Below, in pieces: positions 33,540-43,462 of a DNA stretch of 64,000 nucleotides; the stretch's first letter is position 1, and each line of letters begins with the position of its first letter. A program made the position numbers and the translations under genes. The notes beneath the pieces were generated by a model. It saw nothing but the letters and a program-made list of their open reading frames with translations, had not been told where the DNA came from and searched no databases. The DNA is from CALMKX01 sp036274895 (GTDB lineage Bacteria; Acidobacteriota; Thermoanaerobaculia; Multivoradales; SZUA-115): the NCBI GenBank assembly GCA_036274895.1, contig DASUEU010000075.1, positions 124,001 to 188,000 of the forward strand, in the 5' to 3' direction.

Positions 33540-33871
33540 TCGTGGAACTCAGACAGCCCGATTCCCGCTACCCGGACCTGACCGCCGACCAGCCCTACGT
33601 CGTGATCGGTATCGAAGCGAACGACTACCGGATCCTCAACGACCTCGGCCGCCCCTTCTTGTATCCCCCCGACCTCTTCGAGGTCATCGACCCGCGCGAG
33701 CCGGCTGAATGGGTCCAGGAGGTCGGCGAGGACGACGAGCGATACGCTTACCCTCCCCCCCTCCAAGAGACCGGGTTCTTCGAGGACTTCTTCGACGCCA
33801 AGCAGGAGGCCGTTACCACCTTCTGGCGAATCGTGAACCGGCAACTCGCCACCGCCGCTACGGCGGCGTAG
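33536..33871 (+). CDS. Acidic small protein, probable immunity partner
   Basis: 111 residues, ATG at 33536 inside the stop of the previous gene. Acidic and cytoplasmic, with no signal peptide: LTADQPYVVIGIEANDYRILNDLGRPFLYPPDLFEVIDPREPAEW, then GEDDERYAYPPPLQETGFFEDFFD. Small acidic proteins encoded just after a basic toxin tip are usually immunity proteins; here the charge contrast (Lys/Arg-rich partner, Asp/Glu-rich protein) supports that, as inference. Its last 14 bases overlap the convergent membrane-hydrolase gene (33858-33871). Confidence 0.65.
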   Translation: MIVELRQPDSRYPDLTADQPYVVIGIEANDYRILNDLGRPFLYPPDLFEVIDPREPAEWVQEVGEDDERYAYPPPLQETGFFEDFFDAKQEAVTTFWRIVNRQLATAATAA

Positions 33872-34538
33872 ACAGAAGCGCGGCCGCTTCGGCCGGCCGA
33901 CGGTGCCGGTCCACCCAATACCCCCAGGCGACCAGGAGCCACATCGAGAGCCCTGCCCAGCCGATCGCCGTCTCGCTCGGCGGCGGCGGCCCGAAGAGAT
34001 TGGCCAGGTAGACCGCCAGGAGAAAGGCCACTAGCCCCCACCAACCCCATCGGCCTTGCCCGTCGAGCGGCTTGGTGCCCCGGCTGTAGAGCACCACCCC
34101 CGCAGCGAAAAGGCCCAGCTCCACGGCCAGGGTGCCGGGCAGGGAGGCCCACAGCTCGAGGCCGTAGCGACCTTCCCCTCCCGGCGCCAAGGGCAGGTCC
34201 GGCCGGTGGCTCAGCCAGTCGAGCAGCCAGTGGCTCACCACCACGGCTCCGGCCAGGAGGGCAGCGCGCCGGGGGCGCTTCGCCAGCACCAGGATCCCGG
34301 CCAGCAACGCACCCCAGAAGACGGCAGCCAGCAGGCTGTGCGTCCACGGATAGTGGGTGAAGTCGAGCGGCGTCACCCGGGTGATGCCGGGTGCGATCCG
34401 CACGTGCTCCACCCCGGCTAGCACCAGCAAGGGCCAGATCAGGTCCACCAGCTGGGCCGCCAGGAAGAAGGTGCCCAGCGAAAGAGCCGGTGCACTGCGC
34501 TTGGCCGCCAACCCGACGGCAAAGTGTCCTACGAACAT
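33858..34538 (-). CDS. Membrane-bound metal-dependent hydrolase-like protein (YdjM-like)
   Basis: 226 residues with about seven hydrophobic segments. MFVGHFAVGLAAKRSAP at the start and DFTHYPWTHSLLAAVFWG and VVVSHWLLDWLSHRPDLPL carry the conserved His/Asp residues of the YdjM/LexA-binding inner-membrane hydrolase family. Catalysis has not been shown for most members. It begins 7 nt downstream of the DUF4345 gene and is likely co-transcribed with the two small membrane proteins upstream. Confidence 0.83.
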   Translation of the reverse strand: MFVGHFAVGLAAKRSAPALSLGTFFLAAQLVDLIWPLLVLAGVEHVRIAPGITRVTPLDFTHYPWTHSLLAAVFWGALLAGILVLAKRPRRAALLAGAVVVSHWLLDWLSHRPDLPLAPGGEGRYGLELWASLPGTLAVELGLFAAGVVLYSRGTKPLDGQGRWGWWGLVAFLLAVYLANLFGPPPPSETAIGWAGLSMWLLVAWGYWVDRHRRPAEAAALLSTPP

Positions 34539-34545
34539 GCAGCCC

Positions 34546-34932
34546 TCACGATCCCTGCCCTTCGCGCAGATAGCAGTAGAGCCCCAGCCCGGTACCGACC
34601 AGCTCGGCGACCAGCAGCCAGACCAGCAAGGGCCGCGTGGAGCCGGCGATCAGCATCCCCAGGCCGCGGGTGAAACCGAAGCCGGCGAGGATCAGCACCT
34701 GCGCCGCGAGACCGGCCTTCACCCACTCGGGCTTGGCCGCGCACCAGGCGAAGAAGATCCCCACCGCCAGCACGAAGCCGCCGTAGGTGGCCCGGAAGTC
34801 GATCAGCGCCGTGGGCGTGGCCACCTCGATCTCCACCGTGCGGCCCATGGCCACCGGCCAGAACAGGAAGGCGACGCCGATCGCCAGGAAGACCAACGCC
34901 GACAGGCCGAGAGAGACCAGGGAGAGGGTCAT
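34546..34932 (-). CDS. DUF4345-like small membrane protein
   Basis: 128 residues, four hydrophobic segments: LVSLGLSALVFLAIGVAFLFWP, FVLAVGIFFAWCAA, AAQVLILAGFGFTRGLGML, LLVWLLVAELVGTGLGLYCYL. The RATYGGFVLAVGIFF stretch is typical of DUF4345. Its ATG overlaps the stop of the upstream membrane protein (ATGA, 34929-34932). No function is known for the family. Confidence 0.78.
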   Translation of the reverse strand: MTLSLVSLGLSALVFLAIGVAFLFWPVAMGRTVEIEVATPTALIDFRATYGGFVLAVGIFFAWCAAKPEWVKAGLAAQVLILAGFGFTRGLGMLIAGSTRPLLVWLLVAELVGTGLGLYCYLREGQGS

Positions 34933-35249
34933 GTCCGGGACCGCCGGGGGCCGACCAGCTCGAGGTAGCGCTCGCGCGGCTCGCCCGTCCAACCGTTGAC
35001 GCCGTTCTTGGGCAGCCAGATGAGGTGAACGTAGAGGACGGCGAGGGCGAGCACCCCGAGCAGAGCCCAGAACCAGATTCGCCCGAAGGCGACCGAGACT
35101 CCCACGAAGAGCAGGTTGGCGAGCAGGATCTTCAGCACCCGTCGCCATTTCGGTTTGTGCGCCTCGAAGTGTCCAAGGAGCACTCCGCCGATCGCCGTCA
35201 AACCCATCAGGAGGGCGACTTCGAACCAATGGCTATCCGTGCTCCACAT
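34929..35249 (-). CDS. Small membrane protein of unknown function
   Basis: 106 residues, three hydrophobic segments (WFEVALLMGLTAIGGVLLGHF, LLANLLFVGVSVAFG, IWFWALLGVLALAVLYVHLIWL) and a basic C-terminus (LPKNGVNGWTGEPRERYLELVGPRRSRT). GGGAGG six bases before the ATG at 35249. First gene of a three-gene membrane operon. No family recognised. Confidence 0.75.
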   Translation of the reverse strand: MWSTDSHWFEVALLMGLTAIGGVLLGHFEAHKPKWRRVLKILLANLLFVGVSVAFGRIWFWALLGVLALAVLYVHLIWLPKNGVNGWTGEPRERYLELVGPRRSRT

Positions 35250-35271
35250 GGTAACCCTCCCGGCGGGCGCG

Positions 35272-38200
35272 TCAGCCCGCGATCAGGTCCGCCAGCTGCG
35301 TGCGCACGACGGCGAGCATGGCGAGGTCCACGGTGCCGGCGGCCTTGATCTCGGAGACCCTCTCCTTGGCCCGGCGGTAGCGGTCGGCGCGACCCTCCAC
35401 CCAGTGCTCGATGGCGGCCTTGACGCTTTCTCCGGAGCCGGCACCCGCCAGCACGTCGGCGGTCAGGCGGCTTTGCAGCCGGAACAGCTCGTCGGCCAGG
35501 CCGGTCTTCGCCTCGCGCTGCCAGGGCGTGTCGGTCGGCAGCTTGTCGGCCGCCTCACGCAGGGCGTCGAAGCCGAAGCGGGAGCCCAGGTGGTAGAAGG
35601 TGCTGCCCACCTCTTGCACCGGCCGCCGGCTGTCCTCGGCGAGCTCGGCGATGTCGAGCGCCGAGGCCAGAAACTCCAGGCTCGCCACCCGCGCCGCGAG
35701 CGGCTCGGGCACGTGGGTCTTCTCCAGGCGCCGCTGGCGCTTGCGCCAGTCGCTCACCTCCGCCGCCGGCAGAACCTCCTCGGCGCGCTCGGCCAGGGCC
35801 GCGGCGGCGGCCCGCAAGGTCTCGGTGGGCACCGACTTGCCCCGTAGCCGGCGCTTGAGCAGCCAGGTGGTCGCCCCTTCGACCAGGGTCTTGGTGGCGA
35901 GGATCATCTGGGTCTGAGCGTCGGCGGGTGCGACGTTGTCGAGGGCCTCGATCGCGGCCCACAGCGGCCGCAGCTCGAAGGCGTCGCGCACCTGGAGGTA
36001 GGCGCGGGCGATCTCCGGCGCTCCCAGGCCGGTGGTCATCTTGAGCCGGGTGACGAAGGTCGGCCCGACCCGGTTGACCATGCTGTTGGTGACGTGAGTG
36101 GCGGTGATCTCTCGGCGCAGCCGGTGACGTTGGATGGCCTCGGCGTAGCGCTCGCGCAGGGCCTCGGGGAAGTAGAGCACCAGATCCTCGGCGACCACCG
36201 GGTCGTCCGGCAGGTCGGAGTGCAGCAGCTCGTCGAAGAGGGTGATCTTCGAGTACGCCAACAACACGGCGATCTCCGGCCGGGTGAGCCCCTTCTTGGC
36301 CGCCATGCGCTCGGCGATGGCGTCCTCGTCCGGCAGGCCCTCGATCCGCCGATCGAGCTTGCCCATCCTCTCGAGCTCGCGGATCATCCGCGCCTGGCGG
36401 TCGAGGCCCTCGGCTCCTTGGGCCGTGGCGACGGTGATCGCCTGGGTCTGCAGGTAGTTGTCGCGCAGCACCAGCTCGGCCACCTCAGCGGTCATTTCGA
36501 CCAGCAGTTGGTCGCGCTGCTTGACGGTCAGGTCGCCGGCGGCCACCACTTCGTTCAAGAGGATCTTGATGTTGACCTCGTGGTCGGAGCAGTCGACGCC
36601 GCCCGAGTTGTCGATGGCGTCGGTATTGAGCCGGCCGCCCTGGAGGGCGAACTCCACCCGACCGCGCTGGGTGAGGGCGAGGTTGGCCCCTTCGCCGATC
36701 ACCTTGGCCCGGAGCTCCCGGCCGTCGACACGGAGGGAGTCGTTGGCCCGATCGCCGACCTGGAGGTGGGTCTCGGTCGAGGCTTTGACGTAGGTGCCGA
36801 TGCCGCCGAACCAGATCAGGTCCACCTTCGCCTTGAGCATCGCCCTGATCAGCTCGTCGGGCGTGACCGTCCCCGCCTCGAGCTCGAAGACCTCGGCAAC
36901 CTGGGGCGAGATGGTCACCGACTTCGCCTTGCGGTCGAAGATCGCGCCACCGGTGGAGAGCAGGGCCTGGTCGTAGTCCATCCAGCTCGAGCGCGGCAGG
37001 TCGAAGAGGCGCTGGCGCTCGGCGAAGCTGGTCGCCGGATCCGGCGCGGGGTCGACGAAGATGTGCTGGTGGTTGAAGGCACCCAGCAGGCGGGCGTGAG
37101 GGGAGCGCAACAGGCCGTTGCCGAAGACGTCGCCCGACATGTCGCCCACACCCACCACGCTGAAGGGCTCGCTCTGGGTGTCGCGCCCCATCTCGCGGAA
37201 GTGGCGCTTGACCGCCTCCCAGGCGCCGCGGGAGGTGATCGCCATCTCCTTGTGATCGTAGCCGGCCGAGCCCCCCGAGGCGAAAGCGTCCCCCAGCCAA
37301 AAGCCGTACTCGGCGGACAGGCCGTTGGCGATGTCCGAGAAGGTGGCGGTGCCCTTGTCGGCGGCGACCACGAGATAGGGATCGTCGTCGTCGCGGCATA
37401 CGACCCGGGCCGGCTTGACCACGCCCACGCCCTGGTAGTTGTCGGTGATGTCGAGCAGGCCGCGGACCAGGGTCTTGTAGCACTCGACCCCTTCCTTCTG
37501 GTACAGGTCCCGCTCGGTCGGCGGACGCTTGACCACGAAGCCGCCCTTCGAGCCCACGGGCACGATCACGGCGTTCTTGACCATCTGCGCCTTGATCAGG
37601 CCCAGGATCTCGGTGCGGAAGTCCTCCGGCCGGTCCGACCAGCGGATGCCACCGCGGGCCACCTTGCCGCCCCGCAGGTGGATCGCCTCCACCCGCGGCG
37701 AGTAGACGAAGACCTCGAACATGGGCCGTGGATCGGGCAGCTCGGCCACGTCGGCCGAGCGCAGCTTGATCGAAAGGTAGGGCTTGGGTTGGCCGTCGCT
37801 CCCCGGCTGGTAGAAGTTGGTGCGCAGGCTGGCGTGCACGACGTTCAAGAAGCGGCGAAGAATGCGGTCCTCGTCGAGGTTGGCCACCCGGTTCAGGGCC
37901 TCCGCGATGCGCTCCTCGATCGCCCTCTCGCGCTCGCCGCGACCCTCTCCGAGGTCGGGATCGAAGCGGGCCTCGAAGAGCTCGACCAGCAGCCGGGCGA
38001 TGCCGGCGTTCTTGTGCAGGGTCTGCACCATGTAGTCCTGGCTGGCGGAGATCCCCGCCTGGCGCAGGTAACGCGAATACGTGCGCAGGATGACCACCTG
38101 GCGCCAGCCGAGACCCGCGCTGAGCACCAGCCGGTTGAGGCCATCGCTCTCGGCCTCGCCCGAGCGCACCCGCGAGAGGGTCTCCTGTACGCGACCCCGC

Positions 38201-40098
38201 ACGTCGCCGGGCTCGAAGTCGAGGCCGTCGAGGGCGTCGAGCTCGAAATCACGGATCCACACCACTGTGCCCCCGGTTGGCCGGATCTCGTAGGGCTGCT
38301 CGGCGACCACCGAGAAACCGAGGTTCTCCAGCTGGGGCACCATCTCCGAGAGGGGAAGGGGCGCACCCGGGTCGTAGATCTTGAACCGCGCTCGGTTGCG
38401 CGCCATGCCGAGGGGTCGATAGAGGTAGAACGCAAGCTTCTCGCCTTGGAGCGCCTCTTCCACCCGCTCGAGGTCGAAGCTCGCCTGCTCCGGCCGATGG
38501 GCCACCTGGTAGGCGATCGGGAAGGCTCCCGCGTAGCGCCGAAGCAGCTCCCCGGCGCGCTCCTCGTTGTCCCCCCCGCGCAGCACCTCGCCCAGGGTGT
38601 CCTCCCAGCCGCGTACGGTCTCCGCCAGGGCGGCTTCGATGTCCTTCTGGTTGTAGGGCGGGATCTGGCCCGGCTTGGTCGAGAGGAAGAACTGGATGCG
38701 CGCCAGCGGCTCCTGGTCGACGTGGGTGTAGACAGCGCCGACCGTGCCGTTGAACGCTCGTTCGAGGATGCCTTCGAGCCGCGGCCGCAGGTCCGTCGAG
38801 TAGCGGTCCCGCGGCACGAAGACCAGGCAGGCCACGAAGCGCTCGAAGGTGTCCTTGCGCACGAAGAGGGCTACCCGCCGGCGCTCCTGGAGCTGGAGGA
38901 TGCCCATGGCGGTGTGGAAGAGCTCCTCGTTGCCGATCTGGAACAGCTCGTCGCGCGGAAAGGTCTCGAGGATGTGGGCCAGGGCCTTGGCGGCATGCCC
39001 CCGGGGCCGGAAGCCAGCGCGCTGGAGCACGGCCTTGACCTTGCGCCGCAGCAGCGGCACCTCCTCGGCCAACTGGCGGTAGGACTGCGAGGTGAAGAGC
39101 CCCTGGAAGCGCAGCTCCTTGAGCACCCGGCCGTCCACGTCGAAGCGCTTGATGCCGACATAGTCCATGTGGGTCGGGCGGTGGACCGGGGAAAGATGGT
39201 TGGTCTTGGTGATGAAGATCAGCTCCGGCCGGCGGGCGAACTCGCTCATCTCGGGAGTGAGCTCGCGCTCGCGGGCGCTCGACACCCGCAGCTCGTCGCG
39301 CAGGATGCCGAGGCCGGTGCCATCCACCGCTCGCAGCACCTCGCCATGCTCGCCCGGCGTCAGGGCGTACTCGCGGAAGCCCAGGAAGGTCATGTTGTCG
39401 GCCTGTAGCCACCGCAGGAAGGCCAGGCTTTCGGCCAGCTCGTCCTCGGAGATCGACTCCGGCCGCGGGCTCGACTCGAGGTCCTGGATCAGTTCCTCCA
39501 GCCGGACGGTCATGGCGCCCCAGTCGTCCACCGCGGCCCGCACTCGCGCCAGTACCCGGAGCAGCTCTTCACGGACTCGCTGGCGCTCGGCGGCGCTGCC
39601 GAGGCGGTCGACCTCGAAGTGCATCAGGGACTCGACCGACATGCCGTCGGCCTCCGGCGCCGCCTCCTCGACGATCCACTGCACCTCGCCACCCTCGTTG
39701 CGCAGGACGCGCACCACGGGATGGATCACCAGGTGCACCTCGAGGCCCTGGCGGTGCAGCTCGGCGGTCACCGAGTCGACCAGGAAGGGCCGGTCGTCGT
39801 TGACCATCTCGACCACCGTGTGGGGGCTGGTCCAACCGTGCTCTTTGATTTCAGGATTGAACACCTGCACTAGGCTTTCCCCGGCCTGGCGCTTGCGGGC
39901 GAAAAGCCACAGGGAAAGCGGGCCGTGCTCCAGCTCCGAGCTCGTGCGGGCCCGCAGGTCATCGGCCGAGATCCCCTCGTAGTACCGCCGAGCGAAAGCC
40001 GCCGCGCCTTCCCCCGCCACCCCGCCCAGGCGTTGGCGAATGACCTGGGCCACTCTTTCGATCACTTCCGCCTTCCACATGTCCTCGATCGCAGCCAT
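35272..40098 (-). CDS. NAD-dependent glutamate dehydrogenase, giant (180-kDa) type
   Basis: 1608 residues from the ATG at 40098 (GAGGGG upstream), the full length of the large GDH class. The N-terminal ~700 residues are the regulatory ACT-like region (SSELEHGPLSLWLFARKRQ, NDDRPFLVDSVTAELHRQGLEVHLVIHP). The catalytic core follows: HLRGGKVARGGIRWSDRPEDFRTEILGLIKAQMVKNAVIVPVGSKGGF, ADKGTATFSDIANGLSAEYGFWLGDAFASGGSAGYDHKEMAITSRGAW and VGVGDMSGDVFGNGLL (NAD site). It deaminates glutamate to 2-oxoglutarate, feeding amino acid carbon into the TCA cycle. It stands alone, divergent from the ABC system. Confidence 0.96.
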   Translation of the reverse strand: MAAIEDMWKAEVIERVAQVIRQRLGGVAGEGAAAFARRYYEGISADDLRARTSSELEHGPLSLWLFARKRQAGESLVQVFNPEIKEHGWTSPHTVVEMVNDDRPFLVDSVTAELHRQGLEVHLVIHPVVRVLRNEGGEVQWIVEEAAPEADGMSVESLMHFEVDRLGSAAERQRVREELLRVLARVRAAVDDWGAMTVRLEELIQDLESSPRPESISEDELAESLAFLRWLQADNMTFLGFREYALTPGEHGEVLRAVDGTGLGILRDELRVSSARERELTPEMSEFARRPELIFITKTNHLSPVHRPTHMDYVGIKRFDVDGRVLKELRFQGLFTSQSYRQLAEEVPLLRRKVKAVLQRAGFRPRGHAAKALAHILETFPRDELFQIGNEELFHTAMGILQLQERRRVALFVRKDTFERFVACLVFVPRDRYSTDLRPRLEGILERAFNGTVGAVYTHVDQEPLARIQFFLSTKPGQIPPYNQKDIEAALAETVRGWEDTLGEVLRGGDNEERAGELLRRYAGAFPIAYQVAHRPEQASFDLERVEEALQGEKLAFYLYRPLGMARNRARFKIYDPGAPLPLSEMVPQLENLGFSVVAEQPYEIRPTGGTVVWIRDFELDALDGLDFEPGDVRGRVQETLSRVRSGEAESDGLNRLVLSAGLGWRQVVILRTYSRYLRQAGISASQDYMVQTLHKNAGIARLLVELFEARFDPDLGEGRGERERAIEERIAEALNRVANLDEDRILRRFLNVVHASLRTNFYQPGSDGQPKPYLSIKLRSADVAELPDPRPMFEVFVYSPRVEAIHLRGGKVARGGIRWSDRPEDFRTEILGLIKAQMVKNAVIVPVGSKGGFVVKRPPTERDLYQKEGVECYKTLVRGLLDITDNYQGVGVVKPARVVCRDDDDPYLVVAADKGTATFSDIANGLSAEYGFWLGDAFASGGSAGYDHKEMAITSRGAWEAVKRHFREMGRDTQSEPFSVVGVGDMSGDVFGNGLLRSPHARLLGAFNHQHIFVDPAPDPATSFAERQRLFDLPRSSWMDYDQALLSTGGAIFDRKAKSVTISPQVAEVFELEAGTVTPDELIRAMLKAKVDLIWFGGIGTYVKASTETHLQVGDRANDSLRVDGRELRAKVIGEGANLALTQRGRVEFALQGGRLNTDAIDNSGGVDCSDHEVNIKILLNEVVAAGDLTVKQRDQLLVEMTAEVAELVLRDNYLQTQAITVATAQGAEGLDRQARMIRELERMGKLDRRIEGLPDEDAIAERMAAKKGLTRPEIAVLLAYSKITLFDELLHSDLPDDPVVAEDLVLYFPEALRERYAEAIQRHRLRREITATHVTNSMVNRVGPTFVTRLKMTTGLGAPEIARAYLQVRDAFELRPLWAAIEALDNVAPADAQTQMILATKTLVEGATTWLLKRRLRGKSVPTETLRAAAAALAERAEEVLPAAEVSDWRKRQRRLEKTHVPEPLAARVASLEFLASALDIAELAEDSRRPVQEVGSTFYHLGSRFGFDALREAADKLPTDTPWQREAKTGLADELFRLQSRLTADVLAGAGSGESVKAAIEHWVEGRADRYRRAKERVSEIKAAGTVDLAMLAVVRTQLADLIAG

Positions 40099-40172
40099 AG
40101 TCCCCTCGTGCAAGTGCAGCAGCTCGCCAAGCCTATCCCAGGCGCCGGGCCGATCGGATACGATCCAACCGC

Positions 40173-40894
<722 letters not shown>

Positions 40895-40898
<4 letters not shown>

Positions 40899-43462
40899 GC
40901 CGCCTCCTCGCCCGCTCCGGCCGGCGCTACCTGGCGCGCCATCCCTGGGCCTCGGGCCTGGCGGTGCTGGGCGTGGCCCTGGGAGTGGCGGTCTACGTGG
41001 CCATCTCGCTGGCCAACGGCAGTGCCCGGCGGGCCTTCGACCTGTCGATCTCGGCGGTCACCGGCCGGGCGACGCATCAGCTGGCGGCCGGTTCCGAGGG
41101 TTTCCCGGAAGGGGAGCTGGTCCGGCTTCGCCGGCTCTTCCCCAGCCTGCCCATGGCGCCCCTGATCGAGGCGCGGGTCACCTCCCCCACGGCTCCCGGT
41201 CGGGTGCTGCTGCTGCTCGGGGTCGATCCCCTGGCGGAGGCACCCTTCCGGCCCTTCCTGGCCCCCGGTCAGGCTTCGGCGCGGGACGCGGGCCTGGACT
41301 TCGCCGCCTTTCTGACCCGGCCGGGCGCCGCCTTGCTCGCCGCCGACACCGCCGCAGAGCTCGGCCTGGCCGCGGGCGAGGCCCTGCCCCTCGGCCGGGA
41401 CGCCGGCTCGGCCGAGCTGACCCTGGTGGGCACCCTGGCTCCCACCGACGCCGCCAGCCGTGCCGCCCTCGCGGACCTGGTGGTGGTCGACCTCGCCACC
41501 GCCCAGGAGAGCCTCGACCGCCTGGGCCGGCTGAGCCGCATCGACCTGCTGCTGCCGCCGGGCGAGGCCGGAGCCGAGGCCGCGGCCCGGCTGGCCGCCG
41601 CGCTGCCCCCGGGCCTCTCCCTCACCCCGGCGGCGGCCCGCGCCGCGAGCCTCGACGAGATGACCCGCGCCTTCCGCCTCAACTTGACGGCACTCTCCCT
41701 CTTGGCCCTGCTCTGCGGCGCTTTCCTCATCGCCAACACCCTGCTGTTCACCGTAGTCGAGAGGCGGGAGGTCTTCGGTGCCCTGCGCGCTCTGGGCGTG
41801 ACCCGAGGCGAGCTGCTCCGGCAGGTGCTCGCCGAGGCGGCGCTGATCGGCGGTGTGGGCTCCCTGCTCGGCCTGCTGCTGGGGACCGCCGCCAGCCGGG
41901 CGCTGGTGGGCCTGGTCGCCCGCACGGTCAATGACCTCTACTTCGCCCTTTCCGTCCGGGAGGTCAACCTCGACCCGCTCGTCCTCACCGTCGGCCTGGC
42001 CCTGGGGCTCGGCACCACCCTGGTGGCCGCCCTGCCCCCCGCCCTCGAAGCCACCAACACACCGCCGCGGGCCGTGATGCTGCGCTCCCTGCTCGAGGAG
42101 AAGAGCCGCCGGGCCGTGGCCTGGGCGGCACGCCTGGGCGCCGGGGGAATCTGCCTCGGCGCGGCCCTCTTCGCCCTGCCCTCGAAGAGCCTGCTGCTGG
42201 CCTTCGGGGCGTTCTTCGTGCTGCTACTCGGCTGCGCCAGCCTGGCGCCGGCGGCGACCGCCGCGGCCAGCCGGCTGCTCGCCGCCCCGGCCGGCCGCCT
42301 CTTCGGCGTGCTCGGCCGCATCGCCGTACGCGGGGTCGAGACGGCCCTGTCGCGCACCGGTGCCGCCATCGCCGCCCTGACGATGGCGGTGGCGATGACC
42401 GTGGCGGTGGGAATCATGATCCAGAGCTTCCGCTCCACCTTGATCCGCTGGCTCGAGGCCGTGCTGGTGGCCGACCTCTACGTCTCGAGCGGCCAGCCGG
42501 GAAGCGCCGATGGCGGCGGCCGGGTGACCGCGGCCACCCTCGGGGCCGTGGCCCTGCTGCCCGGAATCGACAGGGTCAACACCATCCTGGTGGCCCGGAC
42601 CGAGGTGGCCGGCGAGACGGCCATCCTCCACGCGGTGGACCTCGACCGCCGGGGCTTCCGCGCCTTCCCCTTCGCCGCCGGCGATCCGTCGCGGATCGAA
42701 GCCGACTTCCAGGCCGGGCGGGCCGTACTGCTGTCAGAGCCCTACGCCTGGCGGCGCGGCCTGGGACCGGGCGACGAGCTGGAGATCCAGAGCCCCACCG
42801 GCCTCCTGCGCTTGCCGGTGGCCGGGGTGATCTACGACTACGGCTCGAGCCAGGGCGCCGTGATCCTCGCCCGCCCCCTCTTCGACCGCCACTGGCCGAC
42901 GCGCGGCGCCACGGCGCTCGGTCTCTTCCTGACGCCAGGCGCGGACACCGACGCAGTGACCCGGGGCGTCCGCGCCGCCGCGGCCGGCGCCGGCCAGGCC
43001 CTGGAGGTGCGTCCGAACCGCTGGATCAAGGAGAGCTCCCTGGTGATCTTCGACCGCACCTTCCGGGTCACCGCCGTGCTGCGCCTGCTGGCCGGTGCCG
43101 TGGCCTTCCTCGGGGTGCTCCAGGCCCTGCTGGCCTTGGAGCTGGAGCGGGGCCGGGAGGTGGCGGTGCTGCGGGCCGAGGGCCTCACTCCCAAGCAGGT
43201 GCGGTGGCTGGTGCTGGGCCAGACGGGCTTCCTGGGCGGCGTGGCCGGCCTGCTCGCCCTGCCGGTGGGGGTGCTGATGGCGTGGATCATGGTGGCGGTG
43301 ATCAACCGGCGTTCCTTCGGCTGGACCCTCGCCCTGGAAGTGCCCCCGGCGGCGCTGGTCCAGGGCGTCGCTCTGGCCCTCGCCGCCGCCCTGGCGGCCG
43401 GCCTCTACCCGGCCTGGCGAATGGCCCGCACCCGCCCGGCCGAGGCGCTGCGGGGGGAGTGA
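40895..43462 (+). CDS. FtsX-like ABC permease (fused AttF/AttG-type)
   Basis: 855 residues from GTG. About ten membrane segments in two FtsX sets: one near residue 20 plus LTALSLLALLCGAFLIANTLLFTVVERREVFGALRALGV and VGSLLGLLLGTAASRALVG; a central set around IAALTMAVAMTVAVGIMIQSF; and the C-terminal RLLAGAVAFLGVLQALLALELERGREVAVLRAEGL ... PAALVQGVALALAAALAAGLYPAWRMARTRPAEALRGE. Large soluble loops lie between (periplasmic). The double FtsX arrangement in one chain suggests fusion of two permeases. The stop shares a base with the lipoprotein ATG (TGATG). Confidence 0.93.

Noticed and set aside
35272..40113. Long plus-strand open frames (e.g. 36094-39408) opposite the NAD-GDH gene
   Set aside because: They are antisense frames kept open by high GC. 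Their translations are low-complexity His/Gly/Leu/Asp-rich, with no domain, while the minus strand encodes a full-length GDH.
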